Source of the DNA: Colletes latitarsis
Taxonomy: Eukaryota; Arthropoda; Insecta; Hymenoptera; Colletidae
Length of the DNA: 64,000 nt
Assembly: GCF_051014445.1 (NCBI RefSeq)
Contig: NC_135146.1
Location: 3,410,001 to 3,474,000 of the forward strand
Direction of reading: 5' to 3'
The number at the start of each line of letters is the position of its first letter. Position 1 is the stretch's first letter. The position numbers and the translations under genes are program-made. Below are positions 49,216 through 61,400 of the stretch, in pieces. The notes beneath the pieces were generated by a model that made no database searches, had not been told where the DNA came from, and worked only from the letters and a program-made list of their open reading frames with translations.

Positions 49216-51115
49216 GTTTAGAGGATAACACCGGTTAGGTCAGGGTAAGGTCTGGTAATTGCCATCATCTGGCTCATACTTTCGCATTTTTCGCATACTT
49301 GTTGACCAGATACTGGTCGTTTTCTGGTTTGGATCAGGTAGTAGTGTGGTACCACACTGCCACATGAGTTAAACCTGGATTCAATCTATATTTTAGAGGA
49401 TAACACCGGTTAGGTCGGGGTGAGTTCTGGTATTTGCCATCATCTGGCTCATACTTTCGCATTTTTCGCATACTTGTTGGCCAGATCCTGGGCGTTTTCT
49501 GGTTTGGATCACGTAGTTATATGGTACCACACTGAAACAGTGAGTTTATTTGGATTGAATCGATAGTTTAGAGGATAACACCGGTTAGGTCAGGGTAAGG
49601 TCTGGTATTTGCCATCATCTGGCTCATACTTTCGCATTTTTCGCATACTTGTTGGCCAGATTCTGGGCGTTTTCTGGTTTGGATCACGTAGTAATGTGGT
49701 TCCACGCTGCATCAGTGAGTTAAACCTGGATACAATCTATATTTTAGAGGATAACACTGGTTAGGTCCGGGGTAGGTCTGGTATATGCGATCATCTTGCT
49801 CATGCTTTCACATTTTTCATATACTTGTTGGCCAGATCCTGGGCGTTTTCTGGTTTGGATCACGTAGTAATATGGTACCACACTGAAGCAGTGAGTTTAT
49901 TTGGATTGAATCGATAGTTTAGAGGATAACACCGGTTAGGTCAGGGTAAGGTCTGGTATTTGCCATCATCTGGCTCATACTTTCGCATATTTCGCATACT
50001 TGTTGGCCAGATCCTGGGCGTTTTCTGGTTTGGATCACGTAGTAATGTGGTTCCACGCTGCATCAGTGAGTTAAACCTGGATTCAATCTACATTTTAGAG
50101 GATAACACTGGTTAGGTCAGTGTTCGGTCTGGTATTTGCCATCATCTGGCTCATACTTTCGCATTTTTCGGATACTTGTTGGCCAGATCCTGGGCGTTAT
50201 TCGGTTTGGATCACGAAGTAGTGTGGTTCCACGCTGCAACAGCGAGTTAAATCTGGATACCATCTATATTTTAGAGGATAACACCGGTTAGGTCCGGGGT
50301 AGGTCTGGTATATGCGATCATCTTGCTCATGCTTTCACATTTTTCATATACTTGTTGGCCAGATCCTGGGCGTTTTCTGGTTTGGATCACGTAGTAATGT
50401 GGTTCCACGCTGCATCAGTGAGTTAAACCTGGATACAATCTATATTTTAGAGGATAACACCGGTTAGGTGAGGGTTAGGTCTGGTATTTGCCATCATCTG
50501 GCTCATACTTTCGCATTTTTCGCATACTTGTTGGCCAGATCCTGGGCGTTTTCTGGTTTGGATCACGTAGAAATATGGTACCACACTGAAACAGTGAGTT
50601 TATTTGGATACAATCTATATTTTAGAGGATAACGCCGGTTAGGTCAGGGTTAGGACTGGGATTTGCCATCATCTGGCTCATACATTCGCATTTTTCGCAT
50701 ACTTGTTGGCCAGATCCTGGGCGTTTTCTGGGTTGGATCAGGTAGTAGTGTGGCACCACACTGAAACAGTGAGTTAATCCTGGATTCAATCTATATTTTA
50801 GAGGATAACACCGGTTAGGTCAGGGTTAGGTCTGGTATTTGTGATCATCTGCCTCATACTTTCGCATTTTTCGCATACTTGTTGGCCAGATACTGGGCGT
50901 TTTCTGGTATGGATCACGTAGTAATGAGGTTCCACGCTGCAACAGTGAGCTAAACCTGGATACAATCTATATTTTAGAGGATAACACCGGTTAGGTCCGG
51001 GTTAGGTCTGGTATTTGCCATCATCCGGCTCATACTTTCGCATTTTTCGCATACTTGTTGGCCAGATCCTGGCCGTTTTCTGGGTTGGATCAGGTAGTAG
51101 TGTGGTACCACATTG
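49216..51115 (+). repeat. ~3.86 kb HOR, copy 3 (shortened)
   Basis: The order of 45.5-47.8 kb returns with several monomers removed around 49.7-49.9 kb, where CCACGCTGCATCAG units join out of the usual order. The CGCTG-CAA-CAGCG unit (50232-50244) and the GACTGGGATTTGCC unit are kept. The copy ends near 51115 at the border of the diverged island. Confidence 0.82.
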
Positions 51116-52140
51116 CCACATGAGTTAAACCTGGATTCAATCTATATTTTAGAGGATAACACCGGTTAGGTCAGGGTTATGTCTGGTATTTGCCATCATC
51201 TGGCTCATGCTTTCGCATTTTTCGCATACTTGTTGGCCAGATCCAGGGCGATTTCTGGTTTGGATCACGTAGTAATGTGGTACCACACTGCCACATGAAT
51301 TAAACCTGGATTCAATCTATATTTTAGAGGATATCACTGATTAGATCAGGGTTAGGTCTGGTATTTGCCATCATCTGGCTCATACTTTCGCATTTTTCGC
51401 ATACTTGTTGGCCAGATCGTGGGCGTTTTCTGATTTGGATCACGTAGTCATGTGGTACCACACAGCCACATTAGTTAAACCTGGATTCAATCTATATTTT
51501 AGAGAATAACACCGGTTGGGTCGGGGTGAGTTCTGGGATTTGCCATCATCTGGCTCATACTTTCGCATTTTTCCCATACTTGTTGGCCAGATCTTGGGCG
51601 TTTACTGGTTTGGATCACGTAGTAATGTGGTACCACACTGATACAGTGAGTTAATCCTGGATTCAATCTATATTTTAGAGGATAATACAGGTTAGGTCAG
51701 GGTTAGGTCTGGTATTTGCCATCGTCTGGCTTATACTTTCGCATTTTTCGCATACTTGTTGGCCAGATCCTGGGCGTTTTCTGGTTTGGATCACGTAGTA
51801 ATATGGAACCACTCTGTAACAGTGAGTTAAACCTGGAATCAATCTATATTTTAGAGTATAACACCGGTTAGGTCAGGATTAGGTCTGGAATTTGCCATCG
51901 TCTGGCTCATACTTTCGCATTATTCACCTACTTCCTGGCCAGATACTGGGCGTTTTCTGGGTTGGATCACGTAGTAATGTGGCACCACATTCAAACAGTG
52001 AGTTAAACCTTGATTCAAACTACATTTTGGAGGATAACACCGGTTAGGTCTGGGTCAGGTCTGGGATTCGCCATCATCTCGCTCATACTTTCACCTTTTT
52101 CGCATAATTGTTGGCCAGATCCTGGGTGTTTTCTGGTTTG
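51116..52140 (+). repeat. Island of diverged, unhomogenised monomers
   Basis: About six monomers carry many private changes not seen elsewhere in the window: TATCACTGATTAGATCAGG, GATCGTGGGCG with GTAGTCATG, ACCGGTTGGGTCGGGG, GATCTTGGGCGTTTACTGG, ATAATACAGG, CGTCTGGCTTATAC, GAGTATAACACC, CTTCCTGGCC, AAACTACATTTTGGAGG, CATCTCGCTC and CGCATAATTG. No close duplicate of this stretch was found. It separates the 3.86 kb series from macro-block C2. Confidence 0.8.
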
Positions 52141-52455
52141 GATCACGTAGTAATGTGGTTCCTCACTGCAACACTGAGTTAAACCTGGATTCAATCTATA
52201 TTTTAGAGGATAACACCGGTTAGGTCAGGGTTAGGTCTGGTATTTGCCATCATCTGGCACATACTTTCGCATATTTTGCATACTGGTTGGCCAGATCCTG
52301 GGCGTTTTCTGGTTTGGATCACGTTGTAATGTGGCACCACACTGAAACAGTGAGTTAAACCTGGATTCGATCTATATTTCAGAGGATAACACCGGTTAGG
52401 TCGGGATGAGTTCTGGTATTTGCCATTCCCCGGCTCATACTTTCGCATATTTCGC
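52141..52455 (+). repeat. Bridge monomers into C2
   Basis: These units (TTCCTCACTGCAACACTGAG, then CATATTTTGCATACTGG, then GGTCGGGATGAGTTCTGG) resemble both 33.36-33.67 kb and 30.43-30.77 kb (offset 21774 bp). A private CCATTCCCCGGCTC replaces CCATCATCCGGCTC near 52423. The next unit joins the C order at 52551. Confidence 0.8.
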
Positions 52456-55400
52456 ATACTTGTTGGCCAGATCCTGGGCGTTTTCTGGTTTGGATCACGT
52501 TGTAATGTGGCACCACACTGACAGTGAGTTAAACCTGGATTCAATCTATATTTTAGAGGATAAAACCGGCTAGGTCAGGGTTAGGTCTGGTATTTGCCAT
52601 CATCTGGCTCATAGTTTCGCATTTTTCGCATACTTATTGGCCAGATCCTGGGGGTTTTCTGGTTTGGATCACGTAGTAATGTGGTTCCACACTGCAGCAG
52701 TGAGTTAAACCTGGATTCAATCTATATTTTAGAGGATAACACCGGTTAGGTCAGGTTTAGGTCTGGTATTTGCCATCATCTGGCTGATACTTTCGCATTT
52801 TTCACCCACTTGTTGGCCAGATCCAGGGCTTTTTCTGGATTGGATCACGTGGTAATGTAGAACCACTCTGAAGCAGTGAGTTAAACCTGAATTCAATCTA
52901 TATTTTAGTGGATAACACCGGTTAGGTCAGGCTAAGGTCAGGTATTTGCCATCATCTGGCTCATACTTTCGCATTTTTCGCATACTTGTTGGCCAGATCC
53001 TAGCATTTTCTGGTTTGGATCACGTAGTAATGTGGTTCCACACTGCAATAGTGAGTTAAACTTGGATACAATCTATATTTTAGAGGATAACACCGGTTAT
53101 GTCAGGCTAAGGTCAGGTATTTGCCATCATCTGCCACATACTTTCGCATTTTTCGCATACTTATTGGCCAGGTTGCGGGTGTTTTTCTGGTTTGGATCAC
53201 GTAGTAATGTGGTTCCTCACTGCGACACTGGGTTAAACCTGGATTCAATCTATATTTTAGAGGATAACACCGGTTAGGTGAGGCTAAGGTCAGGTATTTG
53301 CCATCATCTGGCTCATACTTTCGCATTTTTCGCATACTTGTTGGCCAGATCCTAGCATTTTCTGGTTTGGATCACGTAGTAATGTGGCACCACAGTCAAG
53401 CAGTGAGTTAAACCTGGATTCAATCTATATTTCAGAGGATAACACCGGTTAGGTCAGGGTTAGGTCTGGTATTTGCCATCATCTGGCTCATACTTTCGCA
53501 TTTTTCGCATACTTGTTGGCCAGATCCTGGGCGTTTTCTGGTTTGGATCACGTAGTAATGTGGCACCACACGGCAACAGTGAGTTAAACCTGGATTCAAT
53601 CTATATTTTAGAGAATAACACCGGTTAGGTCAGGGTTAGGTCTGGTATTTGCCATCATCTGGCTCATACTTTCGCATTTTTCATAGACTTGTTGGCCAGA
53701 TCCTGGGCGTTTTCTGGTTTGGATCACATAGTAATGTGGCACCACACTCAAACAGTGAGTTAAACCTGGATTCAATCTATATTTCAGAGGATAACACCGG
53801 TTAGGTTTGGGTTAGGTCTGGTATTGTCCATCATCTGGCCCATACTTTCGCATTTTTCGCATACTTGTTAGCCAGATCCTGGGCGTTTTCTGGTTTGGAT
53901 CACGTAGTAATGTGGCACCACACGGCAACCGTGAGTTAAACCTGGATTCAATCTATATTTTAGAGGATAACACCGGTTAGGTTTGGGTTAGGTCTGGTAT
54001 TTGCCATCATCAGGCTCATACTTTCGCATTTTTCATATACTTGTTGGCCAGATCCTGGGCGTTTTCTGGTTTGGATCACATAGTAATGTGGCACCACAGT
54101 CAAGCAGTGAGTTAAACCTGGATTCAATCTATATTTCAGAGGATAACACCGGTTAGGTCAGGGTTAGGTCTGGTATTTGCCATCATCTGGCTCATACTTT
54201 CGCATTTTTCATATACTTGTTGGCCAGATCCTGGGCGTTTTCTGGTTTGGATCACGTAGTAATGTGGCACCACACTGCAACAGTGAGTTAAACCTGGATT
54301 GAATCTATATTTTAGAGGATAACACCGGTTAGGTCAGGGTTAGGTCTGGTATTTTCCATCATCTGGCCCATACTATCGCATTTTTCGCATACTTGTTGGC
54401 CAGATCATGGGCGTTTTCTGGTTTGGATCACGTAGTAATGTGGCACCACACTGCAACAGTGAGTTAAACCTGGATTGAATCTATATTTTAGAGGATAACA
54501 CCGGTTAGGTCAGGGTTAGGTCTGGTATTTGCCATCATCTGGCTCATACTTTCGCATTTTTCGCATACTTGTTGGCCAGATCCTGGGCGTTTTCTGGTTT
54601 GGATCACGTTGTAATGTGGCACCACACAGCCACATGAGTTAAACCAGGATTCAATCTATACTTTAGAGGATATCACCGGTTAGGTTTGGGTTAGGTCTGG
54701 TATTTGCCATCATCTGGCTCATACTTTCGCATTTTTCGCATACTTGTTGGCCAGATCATGGGCGTTTTCAGGTTTGGATCACGTAGTAATGTGGCACCAC
54801 ACTGCAACAGTGAGTTAAACCTGGATTGAATCTATATTTTAGAGGATAACACCGGTTAGGTCAGGGTTAGGTCTGCTATTTGCCATCATCTGGCCCATAC
54901 TTTCGCATTTTTCGCGTACTTGTTGGGACAGATCCGGGGCATTTCCGGTTTGGATCACGAAGTAATGTGGTACCACACTGCAACAGTGAGTTAAACCTGG
55001 ATTGAATCTATATTTTAGAGGATAACACCGGTTAGGTCAGGGTTAGGTCTGGTATTTGCCATCATCTGGCTCATACTTTCGCATTTTTCGCATACTTGTT
55101 GGCCAGATCATGGGCGTTTTCAGGTTTGGATCACGTAGTAATGTGGCACCACACTGCAACAGTGAGTTAAACCTGGATTGAATCTATATTTTAGAGGATA
55201 ACACCGGTTAGGTCAGGGTTAGGTCTGCTATTTGCCATCATCTGGCCCATACTTTCGCATTTTTCGCATACTTGTTGGGACAGAGCCGGGGCATTTCCGG
55301 TTTGGATCACGAAGTAATGTGGTACCACACTGCAACAGTGAGTTAAACCTGGATTGAATCTATATTTTAGAGGATAACACCGGTTAGGTCAGGGTTAGGT

Positions 55401-58400
55401 CTGGTATTTGCCATCATCTGGCTCATACTTTCGCATTTTTCGCATACTTGTTGGCCAGATCCTGGGCGTTTTCTGGTTTGGATCACGTAGTAATGTGGTT
55501 CCTCACTGCAACACTGAGTTAAACCTGGATTCAATCTATATTTTAGAGGATAACACCGGTTAGGTCAGGCTAAGGTCAGGTATTTGCCATCATCTGGCTC
55601 ATACTTTCGCATTTTTCGCATACTTGTTGGCCAGATCCTAGCATTTTCTGGTTTGGATCACGTAGTAATGTGGTTCCACACTGCAATAGTGAGTTAAACT
55701 TGGATTCAATCTATATTTTAGAGGATAACACCGGTTAGGTCAGGTTAAGGTCAGGTATTTGCCATCATCTGGCTCATACTTTCGCATTTTTCGCATACTG
55801 GTTGGCCAGATCCTAGCATTTTCTGGTTTGGATCACGTAGTAATGTGGTTCCACACTGCAACAGTGAGTTAAACCTGGATTCAATCTATATTTTAGAGGA
55901 TAACACCGGTTAGGACAGGGTTAGGTCACGTATTTGCCATCGTCTGCCACATACTTTCGCATTTTTCGCATACTTCTTGGCCAGGTTGCGGGTGTTTTTC
56001 TGGTTTGGATCACGTAGTAATGTGGCACCACACTGCAACAGTGAGTTAAACCTGGATTGAATCTATATTTTAGAGGATAACACCGGTTAGGTCAGGGTTA
56101 GGTCTGGTATTTGCCATCATCTGGCACATACTTTCGCATATTTTGCATACTGGTTGGCCAGATCCTGGGCGTTTTCTGGTTTGGATCACGTTGTAATGTG
56201 GCACCACACTGAAACAGTGAGTTAAACCTGGATTCGATCTATATTTCAGAGGATAACACCGGCTAGGTCGGGATGAGTTCTGGTATTTGCCATCATCCGG
56301 CTCATACTTTCGCATATTTCGCATACTTGTTGGCCAGATCCTGGGCGTTTTCTGGTTTGGATCACGTTGTTATGTGGCACCACACTGACACAGTGAGTTA
56401 AACCTGGATTCAATCTATATTTTAGAGGATAAAACCGGCTAGGTCAGGGTTAGATCTGGTATTTGCCATCATCTGGCTCATAGTTTCGCATTGTTCGCAT
56501 ACTTATTGGCCAGATCCTGGGGGTTTTCTGGTTTGGATCACGTAGTAATGTGGTTCCACACTGCAGCAGTGAGTTAAACCTGGATTCAATCTATATTTTA
56601 GAGGATAACACCGGTTAGGTCAGGTTTAGGTCTGGTATTTGCCATCATCTGGCTGATACTTTCGCATTTTTCACCCACTTGTTGGCCAGATCCAGGGCGT
56701 TTTCTGGATTGGATCACGTGGTAATGTAGAACCACTCTGAAGCAGTGAGTTAAACCTGAATTCAATCTATATTTTAGTGGATAACACCGGTTAGGTCAGG
56801 CTAAGGTCAGGTATTTGCCATCATCTGGCTCATACTTTCGCATTTTTCGCATACTTGTTGGCCAGATCCTAGCATTTTCTGGTTTGGATCACGTAGTAAT
56901 GTGGTTCCACACTGCAATAGTGAGTTAAACTTGGATACAATCTATATTTTAGAGGATAACACCGGTTATGTCAGGCTAAGGTCAGGTATTTGCCATCATC
57001 TGCCACATACTTTCGCATTTTTCGCATACTTATTGGCCAGGTTGCGGGTGTTTTTCTGGTTTGGATCACGCAGTAATGTGGTACCACACTGAAACAGTGA
57101 GTTTATCTTAGATTCAATCTATATTTTAGAGGATAACACCGGTTAGGTCAGGGTTAGGTCTGGTATTTGCCATCATCTGGCTCATACTTTCGCATTTTTC
57201 GCATACTTGTTGGCCAGATCCTGGGCGTTTTCTGGTTTGGATCACGTAGTAATGTGGTTCCTCACTGCAACACTGAGTTAAACCTGGATTCAATCTATAT
57301 TTTAGAGGATAACACCGGTCAGGTCAGGCTAAGGTCAGGTATTTGCCATCATCTGGCTCATACTTTCGCATTTTTCGCATACTTGTTGGCCAGATCCTAG
57401 CATTATCTGGTTTGGATCACGTAGTAATGTGGTTCCACACTGCAATAGTGAGTTAAACTTGGATTCAATCTATATTTTAGAGGATAACACCGGTTAGGAC
57501 AGGGTTAGGTCTGGTATTTGCCATCGTCTGCCACATTCTTTCGCATTTTTCGCATACTTATTGGCCAGGTCGCGGGTGTTTTTCTGGTTTGGATCACGTA
57601 GTAGTGTGGTACCGCACTGAAACGGTGAAGTAATCCTGGATTCGATCTATACATTAGAGGGTAACACCGGTTAGGTTTGGGTTCGGTCTGATATTTGCCA
57701 TCATCTGGCACATACTTTCGCATTCTTCGCATACTTGTTTGCCAGATCCTGGGCGTTTTCTGGTTTGGATCACGCAGTAATGTGGTACCACACAGCCACA
57801 TGAGTTAAACCTGGATTCAATCTATATTTTAGAGGATAACACCGGTTAGGTCAGGGTTAGGTCTGGTATTTGGCATCATCTGGCTCATACTTTCGCATTT
57901 TTCGCATACTTGTTGGCCAGATCCTGGGCGTTTTTTGGGTTGGATCAGGTAGTAGTGTGGTACCACACTGCCACATGAGCTAAACCTGGATTCAATCTAT
58001 ATTTTAGAGGATAACACCGGTTAGGTCAGGGTTAGGTCTGGTATTTGCCAACGTCTGCCTCATACTTTCGCATTTTTCGCCAACATGTTGGCCAGATCCA
58101 GGGCGTTTTCTGGTTTGGATCACGTAGTAATGTGGTACCACACTGAAACAGTGAGTTAATCCTGGATTCGATCTATATATTAGAGGGTAACAGCGGTTAG
58201 GTCAGGGTTAGGTCTGGTATTTGCCATCATCTGGCTCATACTTTCGCATTTTTCGCATACTTGTTGGACAGAGCCGGGGCGTTTTCTGGTTTGGATCACG
58301 AAGTGATGTGGTACCACACTGCCACATGAGTTAAACATGGATTCAATCTATATTTTAAAGGATAACACCGGTTAACTCAGGGTTAGGTCTGGTATTTGCC

Positions 58401-61400
58401 ATCATCCGGCTCATACTTTCGCATATTTCGCTTACTTGTTGGCCAGATCCTGGGCGTTTTCTGGTTTGGATCACGTTGTAATGTGGCACCACACTGAAAC
58501 AGTGAGTTAAACCTGGATTCAATCTATACTTTAGAGGATAACACCGGTTAGGTCGGGGTGAGTTCTGGGATTTGCCATCATCTGGCTCATACTTTCGCAT
58601 TTTTCGCATACTTGTTGGTCAGATCCTGGGCGTTTTCTGGGTTGGATCAGGTAGTTGTGTGGTACCACACTGCCACATGAGTTAAACATGGATTCTATCT
58701 ATATTTTAGAGGATAACACCGGTTAGGTCAGGGTTAGGTCTGGTATTTGCCATCATCCGGCACATACTTTCGCATATTTCGCATACTTGTTGGCCAGATC
58801 CTGGGCGTTTTCTGGGTTGGATCACGTTGTAATGTGGCACCACACAGGCACATTAGTTAAACCTGGATTCAATCTATATTTTAGAGGATAACACCGGTTA
58901 GGTCGGGGTGAGTTCTGGGATTTGCCATCATCTGGCTCATACTTTCGCATTTTTCGCATACTTGTCGGCCAGATCCTGGGCGTTTTCTGGGTTGGATCAG
59001 GTAGTTGTGTGGTACCACACTGCGACATGAGTTAAACATGGATTCAATCTATATTTTAAAGGATAACACCGGTTAACTCAGGGTTAGGTCTAGTATTTGC
59101 CATCATCCGGCTCATACTTTCGCATATTTCGCATACTTGTTGGCCAGATCCTGGGCGTTTTCTGGTTTGGATCACGTTGTAATGTGGCACCACACTGAAA
59201 CAGTGAGTTAATCCTGGATTCTATCTATACATTAGAGGGTAACACCGGTTAGGTTTGGGTTCGGTCTGGTATTTGCAATCATCTGGCTCATGCTTTGGCA
59301 TTTTTCGCATACTTGTTGGCCAGATCCTGGGCGTTTTCTGGTTTGGATTACGCAGTAATGTGGTACCACACTGAAACAGTGAGTTTATCTTAGATTCAAT
59401 CTATAGTTTAGAGGATAACACCGGTTAGGTCAGGGTAAAGTCTGGTAATTGCCATCATCTGGCTCATACTTTCGCATTTTTCGCATACTTGTTGACCAGA
59501 TACTGGTCCTTTTCTGGTTTGGAACAGGTAGTAGTGTGGTACCATACTGCCACATGAGTTAAACCTGGATTCAATCTATATTTTAGAGGATAACGCCGGT
59601 TAGGTCGGGGTGAGTTCTGGGATTTGCCATCATCTGGCTCATACTTTCGCATTTTTCGCATACTTGTTGGCCAGATCCTGGGCGTTTTCTGGGTTGGATC
59701 AGGTAGTTGTGTGGTACCACACTGCCACATGAGTTACACATGGATTCAATCTATATTTTAGAGGATAACACCGGTTAGGTCAGGGTTAGGTCTGGTATTT
59801 GCCATCATCCGGCTCATACTTTCGCATATTTCGCATACTTGTTGGCCAGATCCTGGGCGTTTTCTGGTTTGCATCACGTTGTAATGTGGCACCACACTGA
59901 AACAGTGAGTTAATCCTGGATTCTATCTATTCATTAGAGGGTAACACCGGTTAGGTTTGGGTTCGGTCTGGTATTTGCAATCATCTGGCTCATGCTTTGG
60001 CATTTTTCGCATACTTGTTGGCCAGATCCTGGGCGTTTTCTGGTTTGGATCACGCAGTAATGTGGTACCACACTGAAACAGTGAGTTTATCTTAGATTCA
60101 ATCTATATTTTAGAGGATAACACCGGATAGGTCAGGGTTAGGTCTGCTATTTGCCATCACCTGGCTCATACTTTTGCATTTTTCGCATACTTGTTGGCCA
60201 GATCCTGGGCGTTTTCTGGTTTGGATCACGAAGTAATGTGGTACCATACTGCCACATGAGTTAAACCTGAATTCTATCAATATTTTAGAGGATAACACCG
60301 GTTAGGTCGGGGTGAGTTCTGGGATTTGCCATCATCTGGCTCATACTTCCGCATTTTTCGCATACTTGTTGGCCAGATCCTGGGCGGTTTCTGGGTTGGA
60401 TCACGTTGTAATGTGGCACCACACAGGCACATTAGTTAAACCTGGATTCAATCTATATTTTAGAGGATAACACCGGTTAGGTCGGGGTGAGTTCTGGGAT
60501 TTGCCATCATCTGGCTCATACTTTCGCATTTTTCGCATACTTGTTGGCCAGATCCTGGGCGTTTTCTGGGTTGGATCAGGTAGTTGTATGGTACCACACT
60601 GCCACATGAGTTAAACCTGAATTCAATCTATAGTTTAGAGGATAACACCGGTTAGGTCAGGGTAAGGTCTGGTAATTGCCATCATCTGGCTCATACTTTC
60701 GCATTTTTCGCATACTTGTTGACCAGATACTGGTCGTTTTCTGGTTTGGATCAGGTAGTAGTGTGGTACCACACTGCCACATGAGTTAAACCTGGATTCA
60801 ATCTATATTTTAGAGGATAACACCGGTTAGGTCGGGGTGAGTTCTGGTATTTGCCATCATCTGGCTCATACTTTCGCATTTTTCGCATACTTGTTGGCCA
60901 GATCCTGGGCGTTTTCTGGTTTGGATCACGTAGTAATATGGTACCACACTGAAACAGTGAGTTTATTTGGATTGAATCGATAGTTTAGAGGATAACACCG
61001 GTTAGGTCAGGGTAAGGTCTGGTATTTGCCATCATCTGGCTCATACTTTCGCATTTTTCGCATACTTGTTGGCCAGATTCTGGGCGTTTTCTGGTTTGGA
61101 TCACATAGTAATGTGGTACCACACTGAAACAGTGAGTTAATCCTGGATTTGATCTATATATTAGAGGGTAACACCGGTTAGGTCAGGGTTTGGTCTGGTA
61201 ATTGCCATCATCTGGCCCATACTTTCGCATTTTTCGCATACTTGTTGGCCAGATCCTGGGCGTTTTCTGGTTTGGATCACGTAGTAATATGGTACCACAC
61301 TGAAGCAGTGTGTTTATTTGGATTGAATCGATAGTTTAGAGGATAACACCGGTTAGGTCAGGGTAAGGTCTGGTATTTGCCATCATCTGGCTCATACTTT

